From an uncultured Hymenobacter sp. (GTDB lineage Bacteria > Bacteroidota > Bacteroidia > Cytophagales > Hymenobacteraceae): a stretch of DNA of 64,000 bases. Shown here one piece after another: positions 1-8,808 of the stretch (its first letter is position 1; the number at the start of each line of letters is the position of its first letter). Below the pieces are notes generated by a model. The model worked only from the letters and a program-made list of their open reading frames with translations. It searched no databases and had not been told where the DNA came from. Where the stretch lies: the NCBI GenBank assembly GCA_913776615.1, contig CAJYPK010000027.1, positions 34,337 through 98,336 of the forward strand. The letters are read 5' to 3'. Both the position numbers and the translations under genes were made by a program.

Positions 1-852
1 CTCGTACTGCATCGGGTTCATGTACAGCTGGAAATTCTGAAAGGCCAGCGTGCGGTTAAAATTGAGCTTGTGCTGGGCGTTGGGGTCGGCGGGGTCGCCG
101 TCGTACATGCTTTCCACCATGTCCACGCCCAGGCCAGCCAGGGCAATGTCGTAGCTGTCGGTGGCCGAACACATAGCGAACATGAAGCCGCCGCCCGCGA
201 TAAACTCCTGCATCTTCACCGCCTCGGCGGCCTTCATCTCGCTCACCTTCTTGAAGTTGTTGCGCTTGGCGGCCGCCTCGGCCTCGCGCTGCTGCTGCTG
301 ATACCAGGGCGCGTAGCGATAGGCGGCGTAGAACTTGCCGTATTCGCCGGTGAAGTCTTCGTGGTGCAGGTGCAGCCAGTCGTACTTGGGCAGCACGCCG
401 GCAAGCACCTCGTCGTCGTAAATCTTATCGTACGGGATCTCGGCGTAGGTGAGCACCATCGTCACGGCGTCGTCCCAGGGCTGCTTGCCCTTGGGCGTGT
501 ACACCGCGATTTTGGGGACCTTCTCCAGCTTCATGATGTCCATGTTGGCGTTGGGGTCGGCGATTTGCTGCAAAATGCCGGTGTACTGCGCCTCCGAAAT
601 GGTTTGAAAGGTGATGCCCCGCACGTTGAGCTCGTTTTCCACGGCGGGCTCGGCCTCGCAGGCAAAAGAGCCGCCTTTATAGTTGAGCAGCCAGTCAATC
701 TCAATCTGCTTGCTTAAGGCCCAGTAGCACAGGCCATAGGCTTTGAGGTGCTCCTTCTGGGTATTATCCATCGGGATAAAAATATGGTTGGCCCGGACCG
801 CCAGGGTAGGGGCCAGCAAAGCCAACAGGAGGGCAAGACGCTTCAGCAACAT
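1..852 (-). CDS. secreted conserved Bacteroidota protein, C-terminus cut by window edge
   Basis: An open frame runs on the minus strand from an ATG at 852 to the window edge without a stop, so the C-terminus is missing. The N-terminus (MLLKRLALLLALLAPTLAVRA) is a clear signal peptide. The mature part starts with a conserved-looking block (HIFIPMDNTQ, then HLKAYGLCYWALSK) followed by WLLNYKGGSF. I recall this block from Bacteroidota proteins that databases sometimes label asparagine synthetase B, although no ATP-pyrophosphatase or glutaminase motif is visible. The enzymatic label should therefore not be trusted. A Lys/Glu/Ala-rich segment (QQQREAEAAAKR) lies in the middle and an FIAGGGFMFAMCSATDSYDIAL stretch follows. 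Function unknown; probably periplasmic. No partner gene is visible, because the divergent neighbour is an unrelated permease. Confidence 0.8.
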   Translation of the reverse strand, partial: MLLKRLALLLALLAPTLAVRANHIFIPMDNTQKEHLKAYGLCYWALSKQIEIDWLLNYKGGSFACEAEPAVENELNVRGITFQTISEAQYTGILQQIADPNANMDIMKLEKVPKIAVYTPKGKQPWDDAVTMVLTYAEIPYDKIYDDEVLAGVLPKYDWLHLHHEDFTGEYGKFYAAYRYAPWYQQQQREAEAAAKRNNFKKVSEMKAAEAVKMQEFIAGGGFMFAMCSATDSYDIALAGLGVDMVESMYDGDPADPNAQHKLNFNRTLAFQNFQLYMNPMQYE

Positions 853-1020
853 ACTTTTGGGGACTAAGAGGCTAGCCGGGCAAACGAGCCCCGCGCTACC
901 GTAGTTCAAGGTACGGCCGCTGCCCTTACCAACGCGCTCCTATCCAAAAAAGTCTGTCCGCCACCCCCCATGCCCAAAACCCCACCTAGTCAGCTTGCGC
1001 AACAGGCGTATCCCCGTAAT

Positions 1021-1038
1021 CCGTTAAATCCGTTAAAT
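1021..1038. repeat. tandem 9-bp repeat CCGTTAAAT x2
   Basis: Two perfect copies of CCGTTAAAT sit immediately before the permease start codon at 1044. The same unit recurs at 13635-13661 at the end of mtaB. It may influence the start region of the permease; function unknown. Confidence 0.8.
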
Positions 1039-1043
1039 CTGCG

Positions 1044-2291
1044 ATGAGTTTTTTGGAAAATATCCGTGAGGCGCTGCGCTCCATCTCCGGCAACTTGCTG
1101 CGCACTATTCTCACGGCCCTTATCGTGAGTATCGGACTGATGGCCCTGGTGGGCATCCTCACGGCCATCGACGCCATGCGCAACTCGCTGGGCGAAACCT
1201 TCGCCAGCCTCGGGGCCAATGCCTTCGAAATCAAAGCCAAGGGCTACAATAACCGCTCGCGGCGCGGCGGCGTGCAAAGCAAGCAGTACCCGCCGCTGAG
1301 CTACCTGCAAGCCACACTTTATAAAAAAGAGCTGACTCGCCGGGAGCCCGGCACGGTGGTGGGCGTGTCGGCCGCCATCAGCGGGGCCACCGAAGTAAAA
1401 GCCAACGGCCAAAAGACCAACCCCAATATGCAGGTAGTGGCCGGCGACGAAAACTACCTGCGCATTCAAAGCTATTCGCTCACCCAGGGCCGTACCTTCT
1501 CCCCGGCCGAATTGAGCACGGGGGCCAACGTGGCCATCATCGGGGAGGAAATGCGGGATAAATTATTTCCGCAGACGAGCCCGGTGGGCAAATACATTTA
1601 CGCGCTTGGCAAGCGCTTTCAGGTAGTGGGGCTGCTCGAAAAAAGCGGCAGTACGATGGGCGGCTCGGGAGCCGACCGGATGCTGCTCGTACCGCTCGAA
1701 ACCGGCAACCAGTTGCCCCGCAACGGTGCGCTTACCTACGACGTGAAAACGGCCACACCCACCGCCGCCTCGCTGGGCTTCTTGCAAAGCCAGGCCACTG
1801 GCGTGATGCGCGCCGTGCGCAACGACCGCCTCGGTCAGGAAGATTCCTTCGACATCGAAAGCCCCGAATCGCTCTCCAGTACCCTGGACTCACTTACGGG
1901 TAAAATGCAATTGGCGGGCGGCATTATCGCCTTCCTGGCCCTGCTCGGGGCCAGCATTGCCCTCATGAATATTATGCTGGTATCGGTGACGGAGCGCACC
2001 CGCGAAATCGGTATCCGCAAGGCGCTGGGGGCCACGGCGCGGCAGGTACGCTTGCAGTTTTTACTGGAGGCCATCGTCATCTGCGTGCTGGGCGGGGCGT
2101 TTGGTATCTTGCTGGGCGTGGCCGCCGGCAACGGCGTGGCCGTGCTGGCGGGCAGCAGCTCTTTCTTCGTGCCCTGGGGCTGGGTGGGAGTGGGGCTCAC
2201 CATTTGCGTTACGGTGGGGCTGCTGGCCGGGTCGTACCCGGCGGGTAAGGCCGCCGCGCTCGACCCCATCGACAGCCTACGCTACGAATAG
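1044..2291 (+). CDS. MacB/FtsX-type ABC transporter permease
   Basis: A 415-residue inner-membrane protein with the MacB permease layout: one N-terminal transmembrane helix (about residues 19-40, after FLENIREALRSISGNLLRT), a large periplasmic MacB_PCD-like domain (about 45-275), then three C-terminal helices. The cytoplasmic loop after the second helix carries SVTERTREIGIRKALGAT, the typical coupling motif of this family. Such proteins are mechanotransmission permeases that pair with a MacB/LolD-type ATPase and usually a periplasmic adaptor. Neither partner is encoded in the visible neighbourhood, so the ATPase must be elsewhere. The ATG directly follows a tandem CCGTTAAAT repeat and no strong ribosome-binding site is visible, as is common in Bacteroidota. 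A strong terminator follows at 2337. Substrate cannot be predicted. Confidence 0.92.
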   Translation: MSFLENIREALRSISGNLLRTILTALIVSIGLMALVGILTAIDAMRNSLGETFASLGANAFEIKAKGYNNRSRRGGVQSKQYPPLSYLQATLYKKELTRREPGTVVGVSAAISGATEVKANGQKTNPNMQVVAGDENYLRIQSYSLTQGRTFSPAELSTGANVAIIGEEMRDKLFPQTSPVGKYIYALGKRFQVVGLLEKSGSTMGGSGADRMLLVPLETGNQLPRNGALTYDVKTATPTAASLGFLQSQATGVMRAVRNDRLGQEDSFDIESPESLSSTLDSLTGKMQLAGGIIAFLALLGASIALMNIMLVSVTERTREIGIRKALGATARQVRLQFLLEAIVICVLGGAFGILLGVAAGNGVAVLAGSSSFFVPWGWVGVGLTICVTVGLLAGSYPAGKAAALDPIDSLRYE

Positions 2292-2336
2292 CCCGTGCGC
2301 TCGTAATCCGCGCCGGAAATGGCGGCGAGTAAGTGG

Positions 2337-2369
2337 CCCCAAAAGTCCCCGCGACTTTTGGGGCTTTTT
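2337..2369 (+). terminator. rho-independent terminator after the permease
   Basis: Perfect 11-bp stem CCCCAAAAGTC/GACTTTTGGGG with a 5-nt loop, followed by CTTTTT, 46 bp after the permease stop codon. Confidence 0.85.
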
Positions 2370-2449
2370 AATGACCCGGGTAACGGCGGAATCTGGCCGA
2401 GCGAGTTGCATAACGCGAGCAGAAGCTACGTAAACCACTCGCTGTGTTA

Positions 2450-2478
2450 TACATTTGTGCAACTTACCATTTGTGCAA
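2450..2478 (+). promoter_or_regulatory. Bacteroidota -7 element overlapping a direct repeat before the HTH gene
   Basis: TACATTTG (2450-2457) fits the TAnnTTTG -7 consensus. It overlaps the first of two direct repeats CATTTGTGCAA (2452-2462 and 2468-2478); the second ends right at the ATG at 2479. The repeats sit where a regulator could block the promoter. Autoregulation by the HTH protein that follows is an inference. Confidence 0.5.
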
Positions 2479-3132
2479 ATGCCCGCTTCGCAGTCAATCG
2501 GCCAACGCTTCACGCTGCTCATTCAACATTTAGGAATGAGCAAAAACGCCTTTGCCCAGTCGCTGGACAAAACGGCGACCGTTATTCAGCACTTGGTCGA
2601 AGAGCGTAATAAGCCTGGCTATGACTTGTTATGCAAGGTTTTTGAGGTGTACCCAAATGTTTCAAAGGACTGGTTGATGGAAGGTGCCGGGCCGATGATG
2701 AAAACGGATAAGCCCCTCGCAGAAGCAGTGGCCCCGGCGGTAGCGGCCCCCGCCAGCCCACCGGCCGCGGCCGGACCGGTAGCCACAACATCGTTGTTGG
2801 ATACCGAGGAGCCAGCCCCGCTCGCGGCAAGTCCGGTGCCGCCGCCAGTAGCCGCTCCGGCTCCGACGGTCGCGCCTGCCCCGGCTGCTCCGCCTTTGCA
2901 AGCTGCTGCCGTCCCGGTAGCACCTATCGCGTCGCCTGCCGGGGCAGCCAGCGCGGCGGCTCCTGCCCCGGCGGTGGCCGCCGCCCCCGATCCTGCCTAT
3001 TTCGCGGTGGCGCTCCAGACGCAGTACCTCCAGCACCAATTAGCGCTGGCCGAGCAGCGCAACCAGCATTTGCTGGAACAGCAGGCCCTGATGCAGCAGC
3101 TCGTGGCCGTGCTGCAACGGTCATCTATTTGA
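2479..3132 (+). CDS. XRE-like HTH protein with Ala/Pro-rich linker and C-terminal coiled coil
   Basis: The first 60 or so residues (from MPASQSIGQRF) form a Cro/CI-type helix-turn-helix: GMSKNAFAQSLDKTATVIQHL, then a block resembling the Bacteroidota repressor pattern VYPNVSKDWLMEGAGPM. A long low-complexity Ala/Pro/Val linker follows (about residues 70-175). The end is a Gln/Leu-rich helix (LQHQLALAEQRNQHLLEQQA) likely to form a coiled coil for oligomerisation. An upstream TTG would add eight residues; the ATG at 2479 is preferred because it sits just after the repeat operator and gives a clean domain start. A host regulator of unknown target is the best reading. A remnant phage repressor is the alternative, since the same layout is common in prophage regulators. 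Confidence 0.8.
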   Translation: MPASQSIGQRFTLLIQHLGMSKNAFAQSLDKTATVIQHLVEERNKPGYDLLCKVFEVYPNVSKDWLMEGAGPMMKTDKPLAEAVAPAVAAPASPPAAAGPVATTSLLDTEEPAPLAASPVPPPVAAPAPTVAPAPAAPPLQAAAVPVAPIASPAGAASAAAPAPAVAAAPDPAYFAVALQTQYLQHQLALAEQRNQHLLEQQALMQQLVAVLQRSSI

Positions 3133-3508
3133 GCGACTAGTGCCCTGAACTGGCCAAGCACTTTTTACTCGTAGCCGTTGCCGCAATCTCCCGTGTGAGT
3201 GACTTTTGGGCCGGGTGTTTTAGCGGCTGCTTTGACCGCTAGGATACCCATCGTGGAAAAATGCAAAATATTCCGCAGCGCGGACGTTGAGTGCTGCTGG
3301 AGTAGAGTGGGCGCGTAGGCTGTTTAGGCGCCTATACCTGCCGGGCAGCGGGGCGGGATGGCACCGGGGATTTAAGAAAGTTTTAAGTTGGTCTTAAGAT
3401 AGGCAACGCAGTATTTCCGTTTGACGGAACTGCCAGTCGAGACACGCCAATGGGTCCGTTATCCTAAGTGATGCTGTCGGCTGAGGCGATCTCTTTCCTT
3501 TCGACGCA
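3133..3508. other. 376-bp intergenic region without a gene
   Basis: No convincing ORF is seen. It holds the TTAAG repeat array at 3372-3398 and, just downstream, the inverted repeat TTCCGT-TTG-ACGGAA at 3415-3429. The first 230 bp contain nothing recognisable. Confidence 0.6.
3372..3398 (+). promoter_or_regulatory. 11-bp-periodic TTAAG operator array (three repeats)
   Basis: TTAAG occurs at 3372, 3383 and 3394, exactly 11 bp apart, upstream of the PepSY-like gene. OmpR/PmrA-type response regulators bind direct TTAAG-type half-sites at this spacing. An equivalent array lies upstream of the response-regulator gene at 11816-11853, so that regulator is the likely binder. Confidence 0.6.
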
Positions 3509-3985
3509 GTGAAAACATTCTTGATTCTTATGGGCTGTGGACTGCTAGCGAGTCCGACGCGAGCGCAGCAGCCGGTGCAGGCCCCGCCCGCCGTAGCGGC
3601 CGCTTTCGCCCAGGCCCAGCCCGAGGCCCGGCGCGTGGCCTGGCACCGTTGCCCGGCGGGTTACGAGGCCACGTTTGAGCAGGGTGCTGCCCAGGGCCGG
3701 CTTCCCGGCGAGCGCAAGCTGCGCGGCACCTTGCGGCTGACACCGGGGGGAGAGCTAATCGAAAGCCGCCTCGACGTGCCCCCGCGGGCCTTTCCGCCGC
3801 TGGGGCACACGGCCGTGAGCCAGCGCTACCCGCACCATCAGCTCGACCGGATAGTGCGGGTGGTAAATGCCCGGGGAGAAGTGACTTACGAAACTAAAAT
3901 CTGCACCGGTAAAGACAAAAACGGCAAGGATAAAAACTGCCAGACCGACCGCTTCGATAAAGACGGCCGCCCGTTGGCGGGTTAG
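3509..3985 (+). CDS. secreted PepSY-like (BLIP-fold) domain protein
   Basis: A 158-residue protein starting at GTG 3509 with a signal peptide (MKTFLILMGCGLLASPTRAQ). The rest fits the PepSY-like pattern of Bacteroidota: an AFAQAQPEARRVAWHRCPAGYEATF block, a strand with TPGGELIESRLDVPP, then YPHHQLDRIVRVVNARGEVTYE and a final FDKDGRPL turn. Such proteins are small periplasmic proteins often regulated by two-component systems; their ligand is not known. The C-terminal Lys/Asp-rich loop (TGKDKNGKDKNCQTDRFDKDG) is an insertion with two cysteines that could form a disulfide or, as inference, bind a metal. The upstream TTAAG array links it to the kinase/regulator pair 6-8 kb away. Confidence 0.75.
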   Translation: MKTFLILMGCGLLASPTRAQQPVQAPPAVAAAFAQAQPEARRVAWHRCPAGYEATFEQGAAQGRLPGERKLRGTLRLTPGGELIESRLDVPPRAFPPLGHTAVSQRYPHHQLDRIVRVVNARGEVTYETKICTGKDKNGKDKNCQTDRFDKDGRPLAG

Positions 3986-4251
3986 GTAGGAAGCAGTGTG
4001 GGTAAGAGCCCGCTTCGCGCCGCTAGCCCTTGGCTGCTAGGGTGGGGTAGAAGTCGCACCGAGCAGATGTAGTAGGCCACACCCAGCGCCCGGCGGGCGA
4101 GCGGCGATTCGCGGGCCAAACATAGCTGTTCATGCTGCGCCCCGAAAGCGCGAAGCTTTACCTTTTTGTAAAGCTAAAGCCGGTATGTAACGGTCTAATT
4201 ACCATTGCCTAAAAGTATGCTAAAGGTGGTTTTTGCATGAAAAGCGACGGG

Positions 4252-4259
4252 TAGTTTTG
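4252..4259 (+). promoter_or_regulatory. promoter -7 element of the TonB receptor gene
   Basis: TAGTTTTG matches TAnnTTTG, with TTTG at 4232-4235 as a candidate -33 element 16 bp upstream. The receptor ATG follows 20 bp later. The rest of the 3986-4251 intergenic stretch shows no gene. Confidence 0.55.
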
Positions 4260-4278
4260 TCCAAACAATCCTGTGCAA

Positions 4279-7083
4279 ATGCCTGCTTTTTACCGCTTTC
4301 TACTACTCTTTGCGCTGGCTGGTTTGCTGGCCCGAACCGCTATCGCCCAGGGCCGCGGGGCTACCGCCACGCTGCATGGTACCATTCTCGACGCCGCTAC
4401 CGGCGAGCCCGTTATTGGGGCGACGGTGCTGCTGCCGGCCAGCCAGCAGGGAACGGCCACCGGCCTCGATGGCACGTACCTGTTGCGGGTGGCGGCCGGG
4501 CCAGCCGTGGTGGTCCAGGTGCAGAATCTGGGCCACGAGACGCAGACGCAGACCTTCAGCCTGGCCGAAGGGAGCCGCCAGCAGGCTGATTTCCGGCTGA
4601 AGGCAGCGGGCCGGGCGCTGGCCGAAGTAACCGTGGCCGGGCACCTCGACCGCGAATCGACGGAAGCGGCGCGGCGCACCGAGCAGCGGGCCGACAACGT
4701 GCTCAACATTCTCTCGGCCCACACCATCGAGCTGTCGCCCGACGTGACGGCGGGCAACGTGGTGCAGCGGGCCAGCGGGGTATCGGTGGTGCGCAACTCG
4801 GGCGGCGATGGCCAGTACGCCATCATCCGGGGCATGGACCGGCGCTATAACTACACGCTGGTCAACGGCGTCAAGATTCCCAGCCCCGACCCCAACAACC
4901 GCTACGTGCCGCTCGACATCTTCCCGGCCGAGCTGCTCCAGCGCCTGGAGGTAGTGAAAGCCTTGACGCCCAATATGGAAGGCGACGCCATCGGCGGGGC
5001 CATGAACATGGTGATGAAATCGGCTCCCGACCACCTGGTGGTGGCGGCCACGGCGGCGGGCGGCTACAGCGACCTGTTTGCCAGCCGGTCGTTTGCGGGC
5101 TTCAATACGAATAACCTGGCGCGGCAGTCGCCCGCCGAGCGCAACCCGGCGGGTTATCAGGCCCAGGCCGGCGATTTTTCGAGCCAGGTGCTGGATTTTT
5201 CGGCGGTGAAGGTGCCGGTAAATTCGCTCTTCAGCCTGACCGTCGGCAACCGCACCCGCGACGGTCGGCTGGGGCTGCTGGTGGCCGGTAGCCTACAAAA
5301 TACCCACCGGGGCTCCGACCGGTTGTTTTACCGCCCGCTGGGCCAGCCCAACCCGGGCAACGTCTTCACCTTCGACGAGATCCAGCGCCGCGAATATTCG
5401 CTGCTGCAAACCCGCGCCGGCCTGCACGCCAAGCTCGACTACGTGCTGAACGAGCGCCACAAGCTGGGCTTGTACTCGCTGCTCCTGCGCCTCGACGACG
5501 CCCAGGCCCGCACTATTCGCACCAACGACCTGGGTACGGGCGGCGACGTGCCCATCCGCCGCCAGGCCCGCTGGCAGCGCCAGCAATTGTGGGCCGAAAC
5601 CTTGCAGGGCGACCACGCCCTGCTGCCGCGCCTGCACTTCGACTGGACCGCCAGCTACGCCCGCGCCACCTTCGCCACGCCCGACGTGACGGAGGTCACC
5701 AGTAAAAACGCCACCGCCGCCAATACCCAGCAGGGTACTTTCGTGCAGGCCGCTACCCACCTCTGGCAGCATAGCCACGACCAGGACCTGACCGGCGCGG
5801 CCAACCTCAGCTTTGCCATCACGCCTACTTTCGACGTGACCGTGGGCGGCCTGCTGCGCCAGAAGAATCGTAGCAACTATTACGACTACTACAACCTCGA
5901 CGCGGCGACCAGCGGCGTGGGCACCAGCAACCAGCAGCCCTTTACGACCTACGGCCAGGCCCGCTTCGTTTTCAACCTCGACAATGGGCTCGAAAAGAGT
6001 ACTAACGGCAACAACTACGCCGCCACCGAGCGCATCGGGGCGGGCTATGCCCAGGCAAAAATCCTGCTTTTCGACCGGCTCCAGCTGCTGGGCGGCGTGC
6101 GCCTCGAAGCCACCCGCCAGCACTACGACTCGCAGCTGCCCGACGACCAGCTGGGCCGCAGCGGCACCATTCGCTACGTGGATGCGCTACCCAGCCTGCA
6201 CGCCAAGTACCTGCTGAACGAGCGGCAAAACCTGCGCTTATCGTATTTCAAAGGCATCAGCCGGCCCAACCTCTTCGAGCTGGTGCCCGCCCAGAACGAT
6301 CTCAACAACGATTACTACACCCAGGCCGGTAACCCTAATCTTAAGCATACTCAGGCCGATAACTTCGATTTGCGCTACGAGCACTACGGCCCGGCCCACG
6401 CCCAGCTGCTGGCCGGGGCCTTCTACAAGCGCCTGCGCAACCCGATAGAATACGGCTTCTCGCAGTCGTCGAGCAATCTGTATTTCTACCAGCCCACCAA
6501 CTTCGGCACGGCGACCAATTACGGGGTAGAGCTGGTGTTTACCAAGTACATCCGCCACTGGGGCTTGACCGGCAACTACACCTACACGCACTCGGCCATT
6601 ACCACTACCAAGCGCGTGTACTACCGCGACGCTGCTGGCAACCTCGTTACCGCCGATGCCGGCTCGCCCACGGCCGACTACCCCACCGCGCCCACCCAGG
6701 CCCGCCCCCTACAGGGGCAAAGCGACCACATCGGCAACCTGGCCCTGCTGTATAAGAATGAAACCCGCGGCCTCGATGCCCAGCTGGCCGTGGTGTACAC
6801 GGGTCGCCGCCTGGTGGCCGTGTCGCCCTACCGCGACCTCGACCAGTGGCAGCGGGCTACTACCCAGCTCGATTTTTCGGCCGAAGCCCGTCTGCCTTTT
6901 CACCTCACGGCCTTCCTCAAAGTTACCAACCTGCTCAACACGGCCACCGTGGTAGAAGTGATGCAGGCCCCCGCCGGCGACCTGCGCACCGCTCCCGGCC
7001 AGGACCGCGCCGACCGCATCCTGGTGCAGCGCGACGTGTACAATCGCTCTTACCTGCTGGGCGTGCGCTTTCGCTTGAATTAA
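4279..7083 (+). CDS. TonB-dependent outer-membrane receptor
   Basis: A 934-residue receptor. After a signal peptide (FLLLFALAGLLARTAIAQ) comes a carboxypeptidase-regulatory-like beta-sandwich (GTILDAATGEPVIGATVLLP, about residues 30-110). The plug domain follows (LSPDVTAGNVVQRASGVSVV, then IIRGMDRRYNYTLVNGVKI and MEGDAIGGAMNMVMK), then a long beta-barrel ending in YLLGVRFRLN. It imports a large or scarce ligand across the outer membrane using TonB/ExbBD energy. The ATG at 4279 is preferred over the GTG two codons upstream. The next gene encodes a lipoprotein and is probably co-expressed, although a palindromic repeat lies between them. No SusD partner is present, so a classical SusCD glycan transporter is unlikely; siderophore, metal or another small ligand is more plausible. 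The ligand cannot be determined. Confidence 0.93.
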   Translation: MPAFYRFLLLFALAGLLARTAIAQGRGATATLHGTILDAATGEPVIGATVLLPASQQGTATGLDGTYLLRVAAGPAVVVQVQNLGHETQTQTFSLAEGSRQQADFRLKAAGRALAEVTVAGHLDRESTEAARRTEQRADNVLNILSAHTIELSPDVTAGNVVQRASGVSVVRNSGGDGQYAIIRGMDRRYNYTLVNGVKIPSPDPNNRYVPLDIFPAELLQRLEVVKALTPNMEGDAIGGAMNMVMKSAPDHLVVAATAAGGYSDLFASRSFAGFNTNNLARQSPAERNPAGYQAQAGDFSSQVLDFSAVKVPVNSLFSLTVGNRTRDGRLGLLVAGSLQNTHRGSDRLFYRPLGQPNPGNVFTFDEIQRREYSLLQTRAGLHAKLDYVLNERHKLGLYSLLLRLDDAQARTIRTNDLGTGGDVPIRRQARWQRQQLWAETLQGDHALLPRLHFDWTASYARATFATPDVTEVTSKNATAANTQQGTFVQAATHLWQHSHDQDLTGAANLSFAITPTFDVTVGGLLRQKNRSNYYDYYNLDAATSGVGTSNQQPFTTYGQARFVFNLDNGLEKSTNGNNYAATERIGAGYAQAKILLFDRLQLLGGVRLEATRQHYDSQLPDDQLGRSGTIRYVDALPSLHAKYLLNERQNLRLSYFKGISRPNLFELVPAQNDLNNDYYTQAGNPNLKHTQADNFDLRYEHYGPAHAQLLAGAFYKRLRNPIEYGFSQSSSNLYFYQPTNFGTATNYGVELVFTKYIRHWGLTGNYTYTHSAITTTKRVYYRDAAGNLVTADAGSPTADYPTAPTQARPLQGQSDHIGNLALLYKNETRGLDAQLAVVYTGRRLVAVSPYRDLDQWQRATTQLDFSAEARLPFHLTAFLKVTNLLNTATVVEVMQAPAGDLRTAPGQDRADRILVQRDVYNRSYLLGVRFRLN

Positions 7084-7109
7084 AGATTGGGTTGCCTGCT
7101 ACTGTTCCG

Positions 7110-7188
7110 TGTAACACCAAGCTCCAGCTTGGTGATTTGTCCGGCGAGCATACCCTAACGCCTCACCAAGCTGGAGCTTGGTGTTACA
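7110..7188. repeat. dispersed palindromic repeat, inverted pair
   Basis: Two perfect 26-bp inverted arms (7110-7135 and 7163-7188) separated by 27 bp. Each arm contains the palindrome CACCAAGCTCCAGCTTGGTG with an off-centre mismatch. The right arm plus 10 bp of flank matches 15165-15200 in inverted orientation. It resembles a REP/MITE-type dispersed repeat and could also attenuate transcription between the receptor and lipoprotein genes. Confidence 0.85.
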
Positions 7189-7255
7189 TGGGGCTACTAA
7201 TTCAGGGAACTTACTGGTATTGCTTTCAAAATAAACTGATTAAGTCAAAAAAAAT

Positions 7256-8671
7256 ATGCCTACCCTCTCCCGCCTTCTCCCCACCATCTCCCTCGCGGCC
7301 CTCACGCTCCTCGCCGGCTGCACCGACTCCGTCGAAACCGTGGAGCTGTCGGCCCCGCGCCTGCTCATTGGTAAGCCCGTCGATAATACCGCGCCGCTGG
7401 GTGGGGCCGTCAAAGGCACCATGCAGCAGGGGCAGAGCTTCGACGTGAACGCCAACGTCATCATCAATGCCGGCGATACGCTCGTGATTCAGCCGGGGGT
7501 GAAAATCAACTTTTTAGGCAATTACAACTTCGTAGTGAAGGGTACGCTGCTCTCGCTGGGCACCCAGGCGCAGCCGATATATTTCACGGTGAAGGGCCTG
7601 GCCAAAACCGACCAGCCGGGAGCCAGCCCCGCCACCGACCCGGCCTACCAGGGGAAATGGGGCGGCATCCTGGGCGACGTCACCTGCCCGCTAATGGTCA
7701 TCAAGTGGACGCACGTAGAGTTTGGCGGCGGGGTGGTGTTGGTATCGCCACTTTCGGCCGGCATTGCCAACAACAAGAATACCAATCCCGTGTATTTCCA
7801 GAACCCCGCCGGCGTGCTGGTGGTGGAAGACTCCTGGCTCTACGGCAGCCCCAACGATATGATGACCTTGCTGGGCGGGCGCATACAGATCATGCGCAAT
7901 ACGTTTGAGAAGTGCGGTAAAACCGGTGGTGAAGGAATCAGCGCATTTTCGGGCACCACTGGCAACGTCGCCTACAACCTCTTCGTGGGCAGCGCCACCA
8001 ACGGCGTGCGCGTATCGAACGGCGGGGGGAAAAACCCGCAAGCCAACCTGGCCGTCTATAATAATACGCTGGTGCACTGTGGCTACCGGCGGGCTGCCGC
8101 CGGCCGGGGCGGCTCGATTGGCTTCGAGCAGGGCGCGCGCGGTATTTTTTATAATAATCTGATGGTGAATTGCAAATACGGTCCCCGGGTGGTGGGTTCG
8201 GGCAATTACCTAGGCAATGTGCTGGTGATAGCCGATACGGCTAATCTACGCTATGGTAACAGCCTCAACTACGTGGATTCGGTGCGCATTGCCAACGAAA
8301 TCTACCCCACCAATTTCCTGACCAAGCCCCAGCCCACTGACATTCCGCGCCCCGGCTCATTTTTGCCCGCCGGCTACCGGCTCGGGCAGGTGTACGACGG
8401 CACGGCCGTGCTGCGGCAGAACAACCCGCAATTCGTGGGTTTCCCGCTGCCTGCCCCGGTGCAGCGGCTGAGCGAGGTGGCGACCGTCGGCACGGCCAAT
8501 TTCCGCCTCGGCAGCGGCTCGGCGGCTATCGGCAAGGGAACTACCAGCTTCGCGCCGCTGGCTACCTCGCCCAGCATCCCGCTGAGTGCCACTTACGGGG
8601 CCACGGCCATCACGCCCCCCAGCCGCGACCTCGGGGCGTATCCGCTGGATAACTCGGGCAATCAGCACTAA
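7256..8671 (+). CDS. right-handed beta-helix lipoprotein
   Basis: A 471-residue protein with a lipoprotein signal (ISLAALTLLAGC, cysteine at about residue 22). It should therefore be anchored in the outer membrane. The body is rich in short beta repeats typical of parallel beta-helix proteins: NAGDTLVIQPGVKINFLGN, GTLLSLGTQAQPIYFTVKG, WGGILGD, and later NTFEKCG and YNLFVGSATNGVRVSNGGG. Such domains bind or cleave carbohydrates, but no catalytic lyase residues can be assigned by eye. It lies 173 bp after the TonB receptor on the same strand and probably acts as its surface partner. It may also be an uncharacterised conserved lipoprotein with no enzyme activity. Confidence 0.8.
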   Translation: MPTLSRLLPTISLAALTLLAGCTDSVETVELSAPRLLIGKPVDNTAPLGGAVKGTMQQGQSFDVNANVIINAGDTLVIQPGVKINFLGNYNFVVKGTLLSLGTQAQPIYFTVKGLAKTDQPGASPATDPAYQGKWGGILGDVTCPLMVIKWTHVEFGGGVVLVSPLSAGIANNKNTNPVYFQNPAGVLVVEDSWLYGSPNDMMTLLGGRIQIMRNTFEKCGKTGGEGISAFSGTTGNVAYNLFVGSATNGVRVSNGGGKNPQANLAVYNNTLVHCGYRRAAAGRGGSIGFEQGARGIFYNNLMVNCKYGPRVVGSGNYLGNVLVIADTANLRYGNSLNYVDSVRIANEIYPTNFLTKPQPTDIPRPGSFLPAGYRLGQVYDGTAVLRQNNPQFVGFPLPAPVQRLSEVATVGTANFRLGSGSAAIGKGTTSFAPLATSPSIPLSATYGATAITPPSRDLGAYPLDNSGNQH

Positions 8672-8751
8672 CGGGCCACATTGGGCGTCCAGCAACGCCT
8701 GGCTTTGCGAGCGCGCTCAAGCCATTCTACTCGACTAGCGATGCTGAACAA

Positions 8752-8777
8752 GTGCGATTGCTGCGCTGCGCTCGCAA
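8752..8777. repeat. partial dispersed repeat with a TTGCGAGCGCAGCG-type core
   Basis: The reverse complement reads TTGCGAGCGCAGCGCAGCAA followed by TCGCAC. It shares the TTGCGAGCGCA core found at the centre of the 13557-13624 palindrome. It lies in the intergenic gap before the cytochrome gene. Probably a degenerate copy of a genome-wide repeat. Confidence 0.4.
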
Positions 8778-8808
8778 GGATAACCAATAGTTTTTTTTAG
8801 TAAGTTCA

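Noticed and set aside
1..852. Asparagine synthetase function of the truncated gene
   Set aside because: Only a recalled database label; no synthetase or glutaminase motif is visible in the residues present.
1021..1038. Tandem CCGTTAAAT units as a CRISPR fragment
   Set aside because: The unit is only 9 bp, without spacers or cas genes; no CRISPR array was seen anywhere in the window.
5293..6123. 276-aa open frame antisense to the TonB receptor
   Set aside because: Shadow of a high-GC gene; low-complexity Val/Gly/Ala protein with no family signal.
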